Source of the DNA: Acidobacteriota bacterium
Lineage (GTDB): Bacteria > Acidobacteriota > UBA6911
Length of the DNA stretch: 36,143 nucleotides
Reading direction: 5' to 3'
Assembly: GCA_016934555.1 (NCBI GenBank)
Contig: JAFGSS010000084.1
Coordinates: 1 to 36,143, forward strand
The notes beneath the pieces were generated by a model. That model was not told the DNA's origin. It ran no database searches and saw only the letters and a list, made by a program, of their open reading frames with translations. Shown here piece after piece: positions 15,997 to 23,525 of the stretch. The position numbers and the translations under genes were made by a program. Position 1 is the stretch's first letter. Each line of letters begins with the position of its first letter.

Positions 15997-16614
15997 CTAT
16001 AGCGCAAGAAAATTCTCCAGGAGCCGCTTCCCGTTGTCCTGGCTCTTCTCGGGATGGAACTGCGCCCCCCTCACGTTGTCCCGGCCCGCGACCGAACAGA
16101 ACGCGTGCCCGTAGGTCGTCCGCGCCAGCACGTGTTCCCCGCGGTCGGGCTCCACGTAGAGGGAGTGGACGAAATAGAAATAGCTCCCGCCGGCGATGCC
16201 CCGGAAGAGGTGGTCGGGACGGAGATCCTCCACCTGGTTCCACCCGATGTGGGGCACCCGCAGGCCCGGGGCGCGGAAGGCGCGCACCTTCCCCGGTATC
16301 AGGCCGAGCCCGAGATGACTGCCGAACTCCTCGCTGTGGGTAAACAGCAGCTGCAGTCCGAGGCAGAGGCCGAGGAGCGGGACCCCGTCCCGCGCGGCCT
16401 CCCGCAGGGCTTCATCCATGCCGGTGCGGCCGAGGTTCCCCATGGCGTCCCCGAAGGCCCCGACCCCGGGCAGGATGAGGCGGCCGGCCCGGCGGACGGC
16501 GTCGGGATCGGCCGACACCCGCGGCCGGCCTCCCACGGCCGAGAGCGCCTTCTCCACGCTGCGCAGGTTGCCCATGCCGTAGTCGACGATGAGGGTTTCC
16601 GCTTCGACGGCCAA
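15997..16614 (-). CDS. hisH: imidazole glycerol phosphate synthase, glutamine amidotransferase subunit, 205 aa
   Basis: It hydrolyses glutamine and channels ammonia to HisF. The class I amidotransferase triad is present: Cys84 in LLGLCLGLQLL, and His187 and Glu189 in AQFHPEKS. The oxyanion-loop region LILPGVGAFGDAM is intact. The best start is a TTG at 16614, one nucleotide after the hisB stop, because the conserved beginning ETLIVDYGMGNLRS follows at once and the only nearby ATG would remove it. The GGGGGTG inside the end of hisB can serve as ribosome-binding site, so translation is probably coupled to hisB. Confidence 0.95.
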   Translation of the reverse strand: MAVEAETLIVDYGMGNLRSVEKALSAVGGRPRVSADPDAVRRAGRLILPGVGAFGDAMGNLGRTGMDEALREAARDGVPLLGLCLGLQLLFTHSEEFGSHLGLGLIPGKVRAFRAPGLRVPHIGWNQVEDLRPDHLFRGIAGGSYFYFVHSLYVEPDRGEHVLARTTYGHAFCSVAGRDNVRGAQFHPEKSQDNGKRLLENFLAL

Positions 16615-16615
16615 G

Positions 16616-17206
16616 CTAGAGCACCCCCTTGGTCGACGGCACGCCCTCGATCCGCGGGTCGGTGCGCGTCGCCAGCGAGAGAGCGCGCGCCGCCGCCTTG
16701 AACACCGCCTCGAAGATATGGTGCGCGTTGCGGCCGTGGAGCAGTTCGAGGTGCAGGTTCAGCCGACCGTGCACCGACACCGCGCGCCAGAATTCCTCCA
16801 CCAGCTCCGAATCGAGTTCCCCGACCCGTTCCTGCTGCACCTCGACGTCGTAATGGAGATAGGGGCGCCCCGAAAGGTCGGCGACCACCCGGGCCAGCGC
16901 CTCGTCCATGGGGAAATAGGCGTGGGCGAAGCGCACCAGGCCGCTCTTGTCCCCCAGGGCCTCGTCGATCGCCATCCCCAGGCAGATCCCGATATCCTCG
17001 ACCGAGTGGTGCGCGTCGACCCCCAGGTCCCCCCGGCAGGCGACGTCGAGGTCGAAAATCCCGTGCTTGGCGAAAAGCGTGAGCATATGGTCGAAAAACT
17101 GCACCCCCGTGCTCACGTTGCCGTTGCCGCCGCCGTCCAGGTCGAGCGTCAACCTGATGTCGGTTTCCTTCGTGGTCCGGTGGATCGTCGCACATCGTCT
17201 GTTCAT
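16616..17206 (-). CDS. hisB: imidazoleglycerol-phosphate dehydratase, 196 aa
   Basis: It dehydrates imidazole glycerol phosphate to imidazole acetol phosphate. It is the monofunctional dehydratase, without the N-terminal histidinol phosphatase of enterobacterial HisB. Both diagnostic metal-binding motifs are seen: DAHHSVEDIG (64-73) and NAHHIFEAVFKA (160-171), as well as TGVQFFDHML. The ATG at 17206 overlaps the hisC stop by 4 nt (ATGA). The histidinol-phosphatase step must be supplied by a gene outside the window. Confidence 0.97.
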   Translation of the reverse strand: MNRRCATIHRTTKETDIRLTLDLDGGGNGNVSTGVQFFDHMLTLFAKHGIFDLDVACRGDLGVDAHHSVEDIGICLGMAIDEALGDKSGLVRFAHAYFPMDEALARVVADLSGRPYLHYDVEVQQERVGELDSELVEEFWRAVSVHGRLNLHLELLHGRNAHHIFEAVFKAAARALSLATRTDPRIEGVPSTKGVL

Positions 17207-18324
17207 AGGGCCCCCGGTTGCCGCGCGGCGCCGGCCGGCGCGAGCGATTCCAGGCCGGCGCGGAGCGCCGCCAGCAGTTGAGTGTTCTCCTCCGGCGTCC
17301 CCACGCTGACGCGCAGACAACGCCCGAGCGTGGGATACGAACTCACGTCCCGCACCAGGATGCCCCGGCGGTAGAGATCGTTGAAGATCTCCCGCGGGGG
17401 AACCGGGATCTCGATCAGGAAGAAATTGGATTGCGAAGGGTACACCCGGACCCCCGGGATCTCCCGGAGTCCGCGGTCCAGGCGCTCCTTCTCGCAGAGC
17501 ATCGTCTCGATCGCCGGCCGGAAGCGGTCGATGTTCTCGAGCGCGACCTCGGCCGCCGTGAGGCTGAACTGGTTGATGTTGTAGGGGAGCTTCGCCTTGG
17601 AAATCTGGGCGACGAGGTCCGGGTGCGCCATCAGGTAGCCGAGCCGCAGCCCCGCCATCCCCATCGCCTTGGAAAAGGTGCGCGTGATGACGAGCCGCGG
17701 GTAGCGCTCCAGCAGCCCGAACCCGGTGTGGCCGCAGAACTCGTAGTAGGCCTCGTCGAGCAGCACGAAGCCCTCGAATGCGTCCAGGATGCGGCGGATC
17801 TCCCCTTCCCCGATCGCGCACCCGGTGGGGTTGTTGGGGTTGTTGACGACGAGCACCCGGGCGCCCGAGTCCCGCGACCGGGAGATGAGGGCGTCGACGT
17901 CGTAGCCCATGTCGGCGCCGAGGGGGATGTCGACGACGTCGGCCCCCAGGATGGTGGCGATCAGCCGGTAGACGGTGAAGGTGGGGAGCGGGATGGCCAC
18001 GCGCGTGCGCGCCCCCACCAGCACCATCAGCGTCGCCTGGAGCAGCTCGTTGGAGCCGTTGCCGGCCAGGATCCCCTCCTTCGGCCACCCGACGAACTCC
18101 GACAGCTTCCGGTGCAGCCGGTCGGGGATGAAATCGGGGTAGCGCGACCACTGCCGCCCGCGGAAGCGCCGGAACGCCTCCTCCTTGAGATCCTCCGGGA
18201 AATCGAAGGGGTTCTCGTTCTGGTTGAGCTTGACCTCCGCCTCGTACGCGTGGAGCGTATAGGCCGGCACCTTCAACACCCGGGGCTTGACCCCGCGGAG
18301 GGGGGACGTCTTTTTCACGGTCAC
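17203..18324 (-). CDS. hisC: histidinol-phosphate aminotransferase, 373 aa
   Basis: It transfers an amino group from glutamate to imidazole acetol phosphate. It is a fold-type I PLP enzyme with the PLP lysine Lys219 in TRTFSKAMGMAGLRLGY, Asp190 in LLDEAYYEF for the pyridine nitrogen, and the NNPNNPTG motif (161-168). N-terminal LNQNENP is typical of HisC. The GTG at 18324 overlaps the hisD stop (GTGA), and AAGGA lies just upstream; a second GTG at 18318 is possible. The stop overlaps hisB. Confidence 0.96.
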   Translation of the reverse strand: MTVKKTSPLRGVKPRVLKVPAYTLHAYEAEVKLNQNENPFDFPEDLKEEAFRRFRGRQWSRYPDFIPDRLHRKLSEFVGWPKEGILAGNGSNELLQATLMVLVGARTRVAIPLPTFTVYRLIATILGADVVDIPLGADMGYDVDALISRSRDSGARVLVVNNPNNPTGCAIGEGEIRRILDAFEGFVLLDEAYYEFCGHTGFGLLERYPRLVITRTFSKAMGMAGLRLGYLMAHPDLVAQISKAKLPYNINQFSLTAAEVALENIDRFRPAIETMLCEKERLDRGLREIPGVRVYPSQSNFFLIEIPVPPREIFNDLYRRGILVRDVSSYPTLGRCLRVSVGTPEENTQLLAALRAGLESLAPAGAARQPGAL

Positions 18325-19631
18325 CTGTCCTTGCGCTTGAGGGTTTTCGGGGACTCCTGGCGGATCGACACGCTCCGGGCGTGCGCATCGAGCCCTTCGG
18401 AGCGGGCCAGCGCGTCGATCGACTTCCAGGTGCGGGCCAGCTCCTGCTTCGTGTAGCGGATGATGCCGGTCTTGCGCTGGAAGTGATACACCCCGAGCGG
18501 GGAAAAGAAGCGCGCTGTGCCCGCGGTCGGCAGCACGTGGTTGCTCCCCGCGAAATAGTCGCCCACCGCCTCGGGGGTGTAGTCCCCGTAGAAGATCGAC
18601 CCCGCGTTGCGCACCTCCCGGATCACCGACGCCGGGATGCTGGAGAAGATCTCGAGGTGTTCGGGGGCGATTTCGTTGATCCACTCCGGGTAGTCGTGGT
18701 AGCTGTCCATGATCACGATGGCGCCGTAGTTTTCGAGCGATTTCCGGGCGATCTCCTTCCGGTCGAGCGACTCGAGCTGCAGCTGCAGCTCGCGCTCGAC
18801 CAGCACCGCGTGCGGCATCGAGTCGGTGAAGCAGATCGAGCAGGCGAAGGGGTCGTGTTCGGCCTGCGAGAGCATGTCCGCGGCGATGAAGCGCGGGTTG
18901 GACTCCGCCGTGGACATGATGACGACCTCGCTCGGGCCGGCGATCATGTCGATGTCGACCTGCCCGAAAACCTCCCGCTTGGCAGCGCTGACGTAGGCGT
19001 TGCCGGGGCCGACGATCTTGTCCACGCGCGGGATGGTCTCCGTGCCGTAGGCGAGGGCGGCGACCGCCTGGGCCCCCCCGACCAGGTAGATCTCCGTCAT
19101 GTTGAGTTCGTAGAGCGCCGCGGCGATGATGGGGTGCTGCTGGAAGGTGCCGGGAGGGGTCACGACCACGATGCGGGGAACCCCGGCGATCTTCGCGGGG
19201 ATGACGTTCATCAGGACCGAAGAAGGGTAGGCCGCGCTTCCCCCGGGGACGTAAACGCCCACGCTGTCGATCGGCAGCACCCTCTGCCCCAGGACGGCCC
19301 CCGGCTTGCGGTACTCCCACGACTTCTGCACCTGCCGCTTGTGGTAGGCGTGGATGTTGAAAATGGCCTTTTCCAGGTCGCGCAGCAGGGCGGGGTCGGC
19401 CTTCCTGGCCGCGGCCCGCAGGGTCTGGGGACGCACCCGCAGCTGGCGCGCCTGGAGCTTGACCTTGTCGAACCGCTCCGTGAAGCGCACCAGGGCCCGG
19501 TCCCCCTCCTTCTGGACCTGTGAGATGATCTGCCGCACCGAGGCGGAAATTTCACTCGTCGCCAGGATCTTCCGGCTTTCCAGGCGGGCAAAAAGCCTGG
19601 CTCTGTCTTTGGCGTGGTAGATGCGGACCAT
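18321..19631 (-). CDS. hisD: histidinol dehydrogenase, 436 aa
   Basis: It performs the last two oxidations of histidine synthesis with NAD. Family motifs are complete: VGVYVPGG (124-131), VGPGNAYVSAAKREVFG (207-223), MIAGPSE, the zinc-site residues Gln256 and His259 in SQAEHDPFA and Asp358 in AVGDYFAG, and the catalytic pair Glu324/His325 in EIAPEHLEI. GGAAGGTG-type sequence (GGAAGGTG, 3 nt from the ATG) supports the start at 19631. It is the first his gene of the run, 41 nt after the pepP-like gene. I see no His-codon-rich leader or attenuator upstream. Confidence 0.97.
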   Translation of the reverse strand: MVRIYHAKDRARLFARLESRKILATSEISASVRQIISQVQKEGDRALVRFTERFDKVKLQARQLRVRPQTLRAAARKADPALLRDLEKAIFNIHAYHKRQVQKSWEYRKPGAVLGQRVLPIDSVGVYVPGGSAAYPSSVLMNVIPAKIAGVPRIVVVTPPGTFQQHPIIAAALYELNMTEIYLVGGAQAVAALAYGTETIPRVDKIVGPGNAYVSAAKREVFGQVDIDMIAGPSEVVIMSTAESNPRFIAADMLSQAEHDPFACSICFTDSMPHAVLVERELQLQLESLDRKEIARKSLENYGAIVIMDSYHDYPEWINEIAPEHLEIFSSIPASVIREVRNAGSIFYGDYTPEAVGDYFAGSNHVLPTAGTARFFSPLGVYHFQRKTGIIRYTKQELARTWKSIDALARSEGLDAHARSVSIRQESPKTLKRKDR

Positions 19632-19672
19632 AAACACCTTCCCGTATGACGAATCAGGAATCGGCGGCAGCC

Positions 19673-21031
19673 TCAATCCTGCATGGGTTGCATGACGGCC
19701 GGTTCGGCCATCAGGGCCTCGATCCCGGCGATTTCCCTGGGCGCGCCGGAGGTGAGCACTTCGCGGCCGCTTTCGGTCACCAGCACCGTATCCTCGATGC
19801 GGACCCCCAGGTTTTTTTCCTTCAGGTATACCCCCGGTTCGACCGCGATCACCACCCCGGGCTCGAGCGGCGCCCCGTCCCCGACATCGTGGACCGCCAT
19901 GCCGACGTGATGCACGAACCGGTGGGGGGCGCGTCCGCCGTACCCGTGGCGCCCGAGCGCCTCGTCGGCGGCCGTTTCCAGCTCCCGGAACGTGGCGCCG
20001 GGCCGCACCTTGCCGAGGACCGCCTCCTGCGCCTCGAGCACCGCCCGGTAGACCTTCGCCTGTTCCGCGCTGAATCTCCCCGTGACCGGGAACGAGCGGG
20101 TGACGTCGGCCGCGTAATAGCCGTAGTCGGGGCCGAAGTCCATGACCACCATCTCTCCGGGCATCATTTTGCGCCGATTGCGCGAATAATGCAAAACGCA
20201 CGAGTTCGGCCCGGACCCGACGATCGGGTGAAAGGCGTATCCCATCGCCCCCAGCCGCAGGAACTCGAACTGCGCCCGCGCCGCCAGCTCGTATTCGTAC
20301 ACCCCGGGCGCGGCGGAGCGCATGGCCTCCCGGAGGCCGAGGGCCCCGATCCGTCCGGCCTCCCGGAGCAGGGCGATCTCCCGCGCGTCCTTGACCCGCC
20401 TCATCCCGTCGAGGACGGGGGCGAGGTCCCGGATGTCGACCGACGGGCCCACCCGGCCCCGCAGCTTCCGTTCAAAGGCCGTTCTCCCCGGTTCCCGGCC
20501 GTCCCACGGGTCGAGGCGGCGCGCCTCGTCGGCGTCCAGTGCCCGGTCGCGGCTGACGGCCGCCGTCTCCCGCGGGGAGCGGGGCAGATAGAGGACGCCC
20601 GCGGCGCCCGTCCGCTCCTCCAGTTCCCCCCCGAAGCGGGCGGTGTCGAGCACCGCGTCCATCCCGGTCGCGCGCTCCGCCTCCGGCCCGGGGAAAACCC
20701 GCTCCCCCTCCCACTGCTCCAGGCCGCGGTCCCGCGGCGGCAGGAACAGCAGGCTCTCCCGCCGCACCCCGTCGAGGAGCAGCAGGGCGCCCGGAACCTC
20801 CACGCCGGTCAGGTAGTAGAAGTTGTTGTCCTGGCGAAACGGGACATAGGCCGCCGGGTCGCGGGCCCCGGCCAGAACGGCCACCGAGCCCCCGATCCGC
20901 TCCATCAGCCGCTCGCGCCGTTGAGCGAAGGGGGCCCCTTCGGGCCGGACCGCTTCGGCGCGGACCCCGTCGGCGATGCCGCCCAGCAACGCCTCGAGGA
21001 TGAGAAAACCGGCCGCCGCGATCCGCACCAT
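19673..21031 (-). CDS. pepP: Xaa-Pro aminopeptidase (M24B), probably exported, 452 aa
   Basis: It removes an N-terminal residue preceding proline. The N-terminal 25 residues look like a signal peptide (MVRIAAAGFLILEALLGGIADGVRAEA is too long to be chance; cleavage likely after RAEA). An AMP_N domain follows (about 30-170), then the pita-bread catalytic domain with all five metal ligands: Asp298 and Asp309 (VMDFG ... YAADVTRSFP), His375 (FVHHVGM), Glu398 (AVEPGVY) and Glu413 (RIEDTVLV). It is probably the promoter-proximal gene of the his run, 81 nt after dinB. A link between a periplasmic peptidase and histidine synthesis is not obvious, so this may be simple co-transcription. Confidence 0.93.
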   Translation of the reverse strand: MVRIAAAGFLILEALLGGIADGVRAEAVRPEGAPFAQRRERLMERIGGSVAVLAGARDPAAYVPFRQDNNFYYLTGVEVPGALLLLDGVRRESLLFLPPRDRGLEQWEGERVFPGPEAERATGMDAVLDTARFGGELEERTGAAGVLYLPRSPRETAAVSRDRALDADEARRLDPWDGREPGRTAFERKLRGRVGPSVDIRDLAPVLDGMRRVKDAREIALLREAGRIGALGLREAMRSAAPGVYEYELAARAQFEFLRLGAMGYAFHPIVGSGPNSCVLHYSRNRRKMMPGEMVVMDFGPDYGYYAADVTRSFPVTGRFSAEQAKVYRAVLEAQEAVLGKVRPGATFRELETAADEALGRHGYGGRAPHRFVHHVGMAVHDVGDGAPLEPGVVIAVEPGVYLKEKNLGVRIEDTVLVTESGREVLTSGAPREIAGIEALMAEPAVMQPMQD

Positions 21032-21051
21032 TCCCCCGCTCCAAATTATGG

Positions 21052-21060
21052 ATCATAGCA
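21052..21060 (-). promoter_or_regulatory. candidate extended -10 promoter of the pepP-his run
   Basis: On the minus strand TGCTATGAT carries the TGn extension plus a -10 matching five of six bases, in the 81-nt gap between dinB and pepP. Transcription would start near 21045, followed by GGAGCGGGGGA as ribosome-binding site. No good -35 is present, as allowed for extended -10 promoters. Confidence 0.4.
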
Positions 21061-21112
21061 TCAAGTGCCGGGGGATGGGCGGAAAAGCTGGGGAGCCTGT
21101 CCGATGCGGGGA

Positions 21113-22291
21113 TCAGGCCCCCTCCTTCCCACCGACGAGCGACCCGCGCGTGATCGCCCGCGCGCCGAAGCGCCGCGCGATGTCGTCCTCCGCCTCGGCC
21201 AGTTTCCGGTCGCGTGACGGGGAGGGGGGGAAGAGCGTCGGCTGGATGCTTCCCGGCTCTAGGCCGGCGGCGGAAACGCCGAGGAGGCGCACCTTCATCC
21301 CGGCGCGCAACACCCGCTGCATCAGCTCGAGGGCCACCGGGAAGATGGCTTCCGCCGTGTCCACCGGCTCCGCGAGCGACCGGCGCCGGGTGGAGGTGGT
21401 GAAATCGGCCTGCCGGAATTTGAGCGTGACGGTGCGGGTACGGACGCCTTCGGCCCGCAGCCGCCGTGCCACCCTCCCGGAGAGGTCGAGCAGGGTGTTC
21501 CGGAGCCGCCCGGGGTCGTCGGTGTCCCGTTCGAAGGTGACCTCGTGGCCGATGCTGCGGCACCCGGGCCCGGCCGATACCGGCCGGTCATCGATCCCGC
21601 GTGCCAGGCGCCACAGGTGCTCCCCGTGGTCCCCCAGCAGGCGGGCGGCGTCCCCGGGGCCCAGGGCCGCCAGCTGCCCCACGGTCCTGACTCCCAGCGC
21701 CCTGAGCCGCGCTTCGGTTCTGGGACCGACTCCCCAGAGCCTGCCGACGTCGAGGGGAGCCAGGAACTCCCTTTCGCGCCCCGGCTCGACGACGACGAGA
21801 CCGTCCGGTTTCTCGAGGTCGGAAGCCACCTTGGCCACGAACTTGTTCGCCGCCACCCCCACCGAGGCCGTGAGGCCGAGTTCCCGCCCGATCCGCTCCC
21901 GGATCTTCCGGGCGATGACGTCTCCCGGCCCGAACAACCGGCGGCACCCGGTGACGTCCAGGAAGGCCTCGTCGACGCTCACCGGCTCCACCAGGTCGGT
22001 GAAATCGGACAGGATCCCCATGACGAGCCTTGAGACCCGGGCGTACTTGCGCATGTCCGGGGGAAGGTAGATCCCCCGGGGGCACAGTTTCCACGCCTCG
22101 GAAATCGGCTGCGCGGAATGGACCCCGAACTTCCGGGCTTCGTAGGAGCAGGTCGCCACGATCCCCCGGCCCCGCCCCCCCCTGGGGTCCGCCCCCACGA
22201 TGACGGGCCGGCCGCGGTACTCGGGGTGGTCGCGCTGTTCGACCGCCGCGTAGAAGGCGTCCATGTCGACGTGCAGAATCGTCCGCTCCAT
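21113..22291 (-). CDS. dinB: DNA polymerase IV, catalytically intact, 392 aa
   Basis: It is a Y-family translesion polymerase. The catalytic carboxylates are all present: Asp9 (HVDMDAFYAAVE) and Asp107/Glu108 (SVDEAFLDVTG); Tyr14 occupies the steric-gate position. The thumb HhH motif reads LWGVGPRTEARL. A beta-clamp binding motif QPTLF lies at 350-354, followed by about 38 further residues. The ATG at 22291 matches the family N-terminus; upstream extension to 22432 would be noncoding. No Shine-Dalgarno is seen and a -10-like TTTACT ends 6 nt before the ATG. Compare the inactive paralogue at 32934-34100. Confidence 0.96.
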   Translation of the reverse strand: MERTILHVDMDAFYAAVEQRDHPEYRGRPVIVGADPRGGRGRGIVATCSYEARKFGVHSAQPISEAWKLCPRGIYLPPDMRKYARVSRLVMGILSDFTDLVEPVSVDEAFLDVTGCRRLFGPGDVIARKIRERIGRELGLTASVGVAANKFVAKVASDLEKPDGLVVVEPGREREFLAPLDVGRLWGVGPRTEARLRALGVRTVGQLAALGPGDAARLLGDHGEHLWRLARGIDDRPVSAGPGCRSIGHEVTFERDTDDPGRLRNTLLDLSGRVARRLRAEGVRTRTVTLKFRQADFTTSTRRRSLAEPVDTAEAIFPVALELMQRVLRAGMKVRLLGVSAAGLEPGSIQPTLFPPSPSRDRKLAEAEDDIARRFGARAITRGSLVGGKEGA

Positions 22292-22297
22292 GCCGCA

Positions 22298-22327
22298 AGT
22301 AAACCACAGAACGGTGCGCCCCCACAA
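22298..22327 (-). promoter_or_regulatory. candidate promoter of dinB, leaderless geometry
   Basis: Minus-strand TTGTGG (22322-22327) and TTTACT (22298-22303) are 18 nt apart. The -10 ends 6 nt before the dinB ATG. The match to consensus is weak (three and four of six), and the geometry shared with three other repair genes is the main argument. Confidence 0.3.
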
Positions 22328-22463
22328 TTTTCCCGGGGCCCCGGCGCAAAAACCTGACGCGGGGCGGCCCGGATGCCGATCTGCCCTGTGTGGGGCCATC
22401 GTCCGGAATCTGTTGTATGATGTCCACTGCATCGGGTTACCACGGAGACATACGGGGATCGCT

Positions 22464-23525
22464 ATGACGGAGACGGGGCGGCAATCGAGGATACTGGTGA
22501 CCGGCGGGGCCGGCTACATCGGCTCGCACACGGTGGTGGAACTGCAGCAGCGGGGACACGCCGTCGTCATCGTGGACAACCTTTCCAACTCCCGGGCCGA
22601 CGTGGTGGACCGGATTGCCGAGATCACCGGCGTCCGCCCCGAATTCCACGATTTCGACCTGACCGACCGCGCAAAGACCGAGGCGTTCTTCGCCTCCACC
22701 CCGGACCTGGACGCCGTCATTCACTTCGCCGCCTACAAGGCCGTCGGCGAGAGCATGCGCGACCCGCTCGCCTATTACGGCAACAACCTGGAATCGCTCC
22801 TGCGGGTGCTCGAGGGGATGCGGCGCCACGGCCCGCGCCACCTGGTCTTTTCCTCCTCCGCGACCGTCTACGGCCAGCCGGACGAGCTGCCGGTCCGGGA
22901 AACCTCCCCCGTCCGGGAAGCCTGGTCCCCCTACGGGAGCACCAAGCAGATGGCCGAGCAGATCCTCCGGTTCTCGGTCGCGGCCTACGGGTTCAAGGCG
23001 GTCGCCCTGAGGTATTTCAACCCGGTGGGGGCGCACGAATCGGCCCTGATCGGGGAACTCCCCCTGGGGGTTCCGAACAACCTCGCCCCCTTCATCACCC
23101 AGACGGCGGCCGGGCGGCAGGAGTGCCTCGAGGTCTTCGGCACCGATTACGGCACGGCCGACGGCACCGCCGTGCGCGATTACATCCACGTCGTCGACCT
23201 GGCCCGCGCCCACGTGGCCGCCGTGGCGCGGATGACGGGGGAAAAGGCCCGGTCGGGCCTGGAGGTTTTCAACCTGGGAACGGGAAGGGGGCACAGCGTG
23301 CGGGAGGTCATCGACGCCTTCGAAAGGGTCTCCGGCGTCCGGCTCAACGTCCGCTATGTCGGCCGCCGTCCGGGGGACGTGGAGAAGGTGTGGGCCGACA
23401 CTTCGCTCGCCAACCGCGAACTGGGGTGGAAGGCCGAGCGGGACCTGGACGATATGATGCGGTCCGCGTGGAAATGGGAACAGGCGCTGTCCCGGCGCCG
23501 GGACGGAGCCAGCGCCAGGGGCTAG
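22464..23525 (+). CDS. galE: UDP-glucose 4-epimerase, 353 aa
   Basis: It interconverts UDP-glucose and UDP-galactose, feeding envelope polysaccharides. It is an extended short-chain dehydrogenase: NAD-binding [10 protein letters not shown] (13-22), SSSATVYG around 130-137, and the catalytic Tyr157/Lys161 in [18 protein letters not shown] and [13 protein letters not shown] are typical of GalE. The start at 22464 precedes the conserved [15 protein letters not shown] upstream is a modest ribosome-binding site. Its TAG overlaps the stop of the convergent P-type ATPase gene within the sequence CTAG. Confidence 0.95.
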   Translation: MTETGRQSRILVTGGAGYIGSHTVVELQQRGHAVVIVDNLSNSRADVVDRIAEITGVRPEFHDFDLTDRAKTEAFFASTPDLDAVIHFAAYKAVGESMRDPLAYYGNNLESLLRVLEGMRRHGPRHLVFSSSATVYGQPDELPVRETSPVREAWSPYGSTKQMAEQILRFSVAAYGFKAVALRYFNPVGAHESALIGELPLGVPNNLAPFITQTAAGRQECLEVFGTDYGTADGTAVRDYIHVVDLARAHVAAVARMTGEKARSGLEVFNLGTGRGHSVREVIDAFERVSGVRLNVRYVGRRPGDVEKVWADTSLANRELGWKAERDLDDMMRSAWKWEQALSRRRDGASARG

